This document shows positions 61,143 through 64,000 of a stretch of DNA of 64,000 nucleotides, piece by piece. Position 1 is the stretch's first letter; each line of letters starts with the position of its first letter. The notes beneath the pieces were generated by a model that was not told the DNA's origin, made no database searches, and was given only the letters and a program-made list of their open reading frames with translations. The position numbers were made by a program, and so were the translations under genes. The stretch lies in the NCBI GenBank assembly GCA_018287875.1, contig JAGVVL010000017.1, forward strand, positions 1,860,001 to 1,924,000, read 5' to 3'. The DNA comes from Nigrospora sphaerica. Its lineage: Eukaryota; Ascomycota; Sordariomycetes; Amphisphaeriales; Apiosporaceae.

Positions 61143-61458
61143 TGAATCTGTTCGTATACAAGTCAGCAGGTTGTAATCAACAGACACTCCGATACCCCTT
61201 AATAGGACTTGGCAGAGTTGGTTCTGAGTGTTCCGGGGCACGTTCAAAGGATAATGTTGGCTGATGAACCGCTCCCTCGATGAGCAATAGACTCTCGGTG
61301 TAGATGCTGACAGTGCAGGGTAGAGGAGCGGAGGGATTGATGGTTTGTTCGACAAGAACTTCAGGATAACTGGCATAGGGGTCAAGAATATAACGCGGAC
61401 CAGATCATGGAGAAGAGGTCAATGGGGACAGAATAGATCATGGAATATGAAGTGGCAG

Positions 61459-61640
61459 GCAAGATAGGCAGAGGCAGAGTCAGAGGCAGAGGCAAAGAAG
61501 ACAAGGCAAAGAAGGATAGGACAGGAGAGGCTGAGGCTGAGGAGGACGAGGTAGAGGGGATGAGGCAGGAGAGGCCGAGGTGGAGAGGCCGAAGCAGGAG
61601 AGGACGAGGCAGAGGAGGACGAGGCAGAGAAAGCCGGGAT
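61459..61640. repeat. Purine-rich degenerate minisatellite
   Basis: The plus strand is almost entirely A and G with short units such as GAGGCAGAG, GAGGACGAG and GAGGCCGAG repeated imperfectly for about 180 bp. The plus strand would read as an Arg/Gly/Glu-rich frame (61440-61685) and the minus strand as a Ser/Pro/Leu-rich one. I do not call either a gene. Confidence 0.7.
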
Positions 61641-61862
61641 CGGAGATGGGAAGGCACTCTTGAGCGGGCAAAGCTGCCTAGTTGAGGCAAGACGCAGAAG
61701 GAGAGAAATAGGGCGAAATAGCAAGGAAAGGGGTGTATAGGGCCATGCTGTAACTTGAGGATCGCTTCACTTACGGTAAACCGTGATGGGGTTGGAGAGG
61801 AAAGGAAAGAGAAGGGTTCTTTCATCGACGAGATATCTCTACGTAGGTAATGTAAGTAAGGA

Positions 61863-62093
61863 AGCCACTGACCAGTGCCTGTCCGTCTGCCACTGCCCTC
61901 CGCTCTCCTTCCTGGCGGCCCTGGTAAGATATGGAGTGAGATGCGCCTGACTTGTGCACCCTGGCTACTTCAGGGCGTTCAACGCCAGGATGAAGCAGAC
62001 CTTCTGGTATCGGGTCGAGAAGGGGAAGATGCGTTCCAACTCCAATGCTGCTCTTCTGGACAACGTCATGGCGAGTGCCATAACGTGAGAGCC
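61863..62093 (+). other. Possible spliced gene fragment or relic
   Basis: A convincing intron (61924-61973, 50 nt; donor GTAAGA, branch CCTGAC, acceptor TTCAG) sits between open segments. Spliced, the downstream part reads WAFNARMKQTFWYRVEKG and further to a stop at about 62093. Unspliced, an alternative frame is also open. No start codon, domain or complete exon set is visible. The region around the donor is partly repeated at about 62190-62225. Confidence 0.3.
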
Positions 62094-63086
62094 CCGGGCC
62101 TCCCGTGCACCGCCAGTGTAATACATTAGACATGCGTGTGTAGAGATAAGAATCTCTGTATAATTGATCTGTTTCCCAATGCCCACCTTCTGCCCTTCGT
62201 TCCTGGCGGTCCTAGTAATATGGCCTGTGGGATGAGGCTCGTTAAACAGCGCTCGTCTGGCGTCCCCTGGTCTTCTCTCAATCTCACACTTTCAGGCATA
62301 AAGGAACGCCAGAAAATACTGGGACAACCTAAAAGGATATGAACAAGCTATGTAACGATTTGCAAGGCCGCCATAATGCTATCCGTACTGGAGCAAGAAT
62401 GCCTCTCCACTTGAGAGGCTTATATGGCTGGGTATGCTGGCTGCAGAGATTTGGACCGAATCCTCGTCAGAGTCTTTTCCAGAATATCATGCCCACTTTG
62501 GTGTGAGTGTACCGGGCCTCCAGTTGCCGTTCCCGTTACCATAATCACCCAATGGCCATGTCCGGTATGCACTATCCAAATGGCAGGCACGACGTGGAAG
62601 GTGCGGATAATCTACCTACAAGGTCAGAACTTAGCCTATGCCCAACGGCGGCTCTTTTCTATGCTGTCACGTACGTATAATCTGCTTTAACTGATCTACA
62701 TCTTTTTAGAAACGATTCTGTAGTCATTAGTGACATTTGATCAACGTTCAAATATCTCGGCTCGGCCTTTGTATCGAGCTAGGGGACGTTTACCAGTCCC
62801 TGGTGGGAACTCGCACCGCCCTACCGAGACTGTACTTTCCGATGATAGTCCTTCCATGACTGTGCCTTCCCCATGTTCAATTCCCACGGTAGAATCGAGC
62901 AGTAATCCTAAGAAGGACATCGCACTTTCCCGTAGACCGTATGCCCAATGCAATTTATCAGCTAAAAGTTCTAGACTGTCCCCCATGAATTTCCTCTGAC
63001 CATCAGACAACCTTCAACAAGCCATTACGAGTCTCTCTTTTCACGCTGCTACGAAACCCCTGCCAATTCCAAGCCGCACATCCAAG
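62094..63086. other. Intergenic stretch before the last gene
   Basis: No supportable gene. It includes the second copy of the TTCCTGGCGG-YCCTRGTAA word (about 62200) and upstream DNA of the gene that starts at 63087. Confidence 0.45.
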
Positions 63087-64000
63087 ATGGATAAGAACGA
63101 GAACGGCAAGCGAGATGCTTACTGGCTCGAAGTAGCGAGGTGGGAGGCGGACATTCACAGTCTGGTTCACGGCGACAATGTCAAGGTGAAGCTGTGAGTA
63201 ACAACCCAGTGCTTGCTTCACCCGAAAACGCACACCTGTCCCCGAGAAGCACTGCCGTATCCTGAGATAACTGCCCTGCCCTGCCCGATCCTGGTGGTGT
63301 TGGCGTCACCTTGGATCAATGCCGTTCCCATTCATGTATTTCCGTTGTCACTTCCCTACACGTTCCTTGATACTTGGTGATCACTTTCGGGTCCGAATCC
63401 TTCCTCCACCCATCAAGACGCTCACCAGAACGACTAATGCCATCTGTGTACTCGTCCATCTCAATTGCCAATTGCCTCACCTCGCATACCCATCCTGTCC
63501 CCTTCTCGGGTATCCTGCCCGCTTCCAAGTGGATCTTCAGGCTGTTAGCTGTTACTAAATCCAAACTTTGCAGGGAGCCCGACTCGGATGATGACACAGG
63601 GCACGGTGAGCGTCGACAGACGTTTCTGGACAAAGCACACGAAGTGCTGGGATGCAAGCCAGCTAAGTCCTACCTGGAGACCTTTCTGGGCGTGTGCGTA
63701 CTGGAACCTGGCGTCAAGGACGAGGTTCGGGAGTTCTTGCTGGCCACGCGAGTGGCAAAGTACGATGAGGCTTTGGTGGACCTAGATGCTTACCGGCAGC
63801 ATGAGGGCGCCTGGGATACACATGACCCAGCCATCGATCAGAAGTGGAACGCGCTGACGAACAAGATTGCCAGCATTAACCCGAGCGTTGATATAGGGAA
63901 GATGACCAAGCCTTCCGGGCCGCTCCGGGCCGCTTTTTGTGCCCTGTGGCATTACCCTACCCTCAGGACAAAAAGAGAGGATTATGGCCACGTCCTCGAC
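63087..64000 (+). CDS. Unrecognised protein, 5' part only (runs off the window)
   Basis: Exon 1 is 63087-63193 and exon 2 runs from 63574 to the window edge, open throughout. The intron is long (380 nt) with donor GTGAGT, a TACTAA branch and acceptor TGCAG; it joins NVKVKL to EPDSDDD in phase. The 178 visible residues begin MDKNENGKRDAYWLEVARWE. They continue with an acidic patch, a helical stretch (RRQTFLDKAHEVLGCKPAKS), then EVREFLLATRVAKYDEALVD and WNALTNKIASINPSVDIGK. There is no signal peptide or membrane span. I do not recognise the family. Phase agreement at the splice and the coherent 142-codon second exon support a real gene. Confidence 0.6.

Noticed and set aside
1..64000. Transposons, rRNA genes and CRISPR arrays
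   Set aside because: I looked for reverse transcriptase, transposase and integrase motifs, long terminal repeats, 5S and large rRNA signatures and spaced direct repeats, and saw none that I could support.

Overview
This window looks like nuclear DNA of a filamentous ascomycete (Pezizomycotina, probably a sordariomycete). Evidence: spliced genes with short GT-AG introns (mostly 49-160 nt) and CTAAC/CTGAC-like branch sites; a heterokaryon-incompatibility (HET) protein; a TOK-type potassium channel; a fungal-only DUF1752/DUF3295 regulator; and intact mitochondrial complex I and ubiquinone genes. Species cannot be named from the sequence. All homology calls come from recognising protein families by eye; no search was run.

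Layout. (1) 1-36.3 kb is nearly gene-empty, mostly GC-rich DNA with microsatellites and homopolymers. It holds one convincing protein gene (DUF1752/DUF3295, 19468-21376) and a tRNA-Glu(CUC) at 34.6 kb. I found no recognisable transposon proteins there. The many open frames in all six phases fit GC-rich chance ORFs. (2) 36.3-57.8 kb is gene-dense: HET protein (-), dynactin p27 (-), complex I 51 kDa subunit (+), alpha/beta-hydrolase-like protein (-), TOK channel (+), conserved unknown protein (-), VHS-GAT protein of the Lsb5 type (+), RIB3 (-), COQ3 (+) and a GNAT acetyltransferase (-). Most neighbours are divergent or convergent pairs. (3) 57.8-64 kb is more AT-rich and disordered. It has an intron-bearing tRNA-Pro(UGG) with three decayed copies of its 3' half beside it, a glycine-rich CCHC zinc-knuckle gene whose 5' end I cannot resolve, a purine-rich minisatellite, a possible spliced relic, and the 5' part of an unrecognised gene that leaves the window.

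Functionally the genes are housekeeping and not a cluster. Three serve respiration or cofactors (NDUFV1 homologue, COQ3, RIB3), two serve traffic or the cytoskeleton (dynactin p27, Lsb5-like), one is an ion channel, one a non-self-recognition gene and one a nutrient-type regulator. I did not find a convincing new multi-gene system. The observations most worth a second look are the gene-empty GC-rich region, the decayed tRNA-Pro array, the GC-AG intron after a 12-nt first exon in the Lsb5-like gene, a one-base phase conflict in the TOK gene, and an 11-bp inverted repeat around a CG-alternating loop upstream of the DUF1752 gene.
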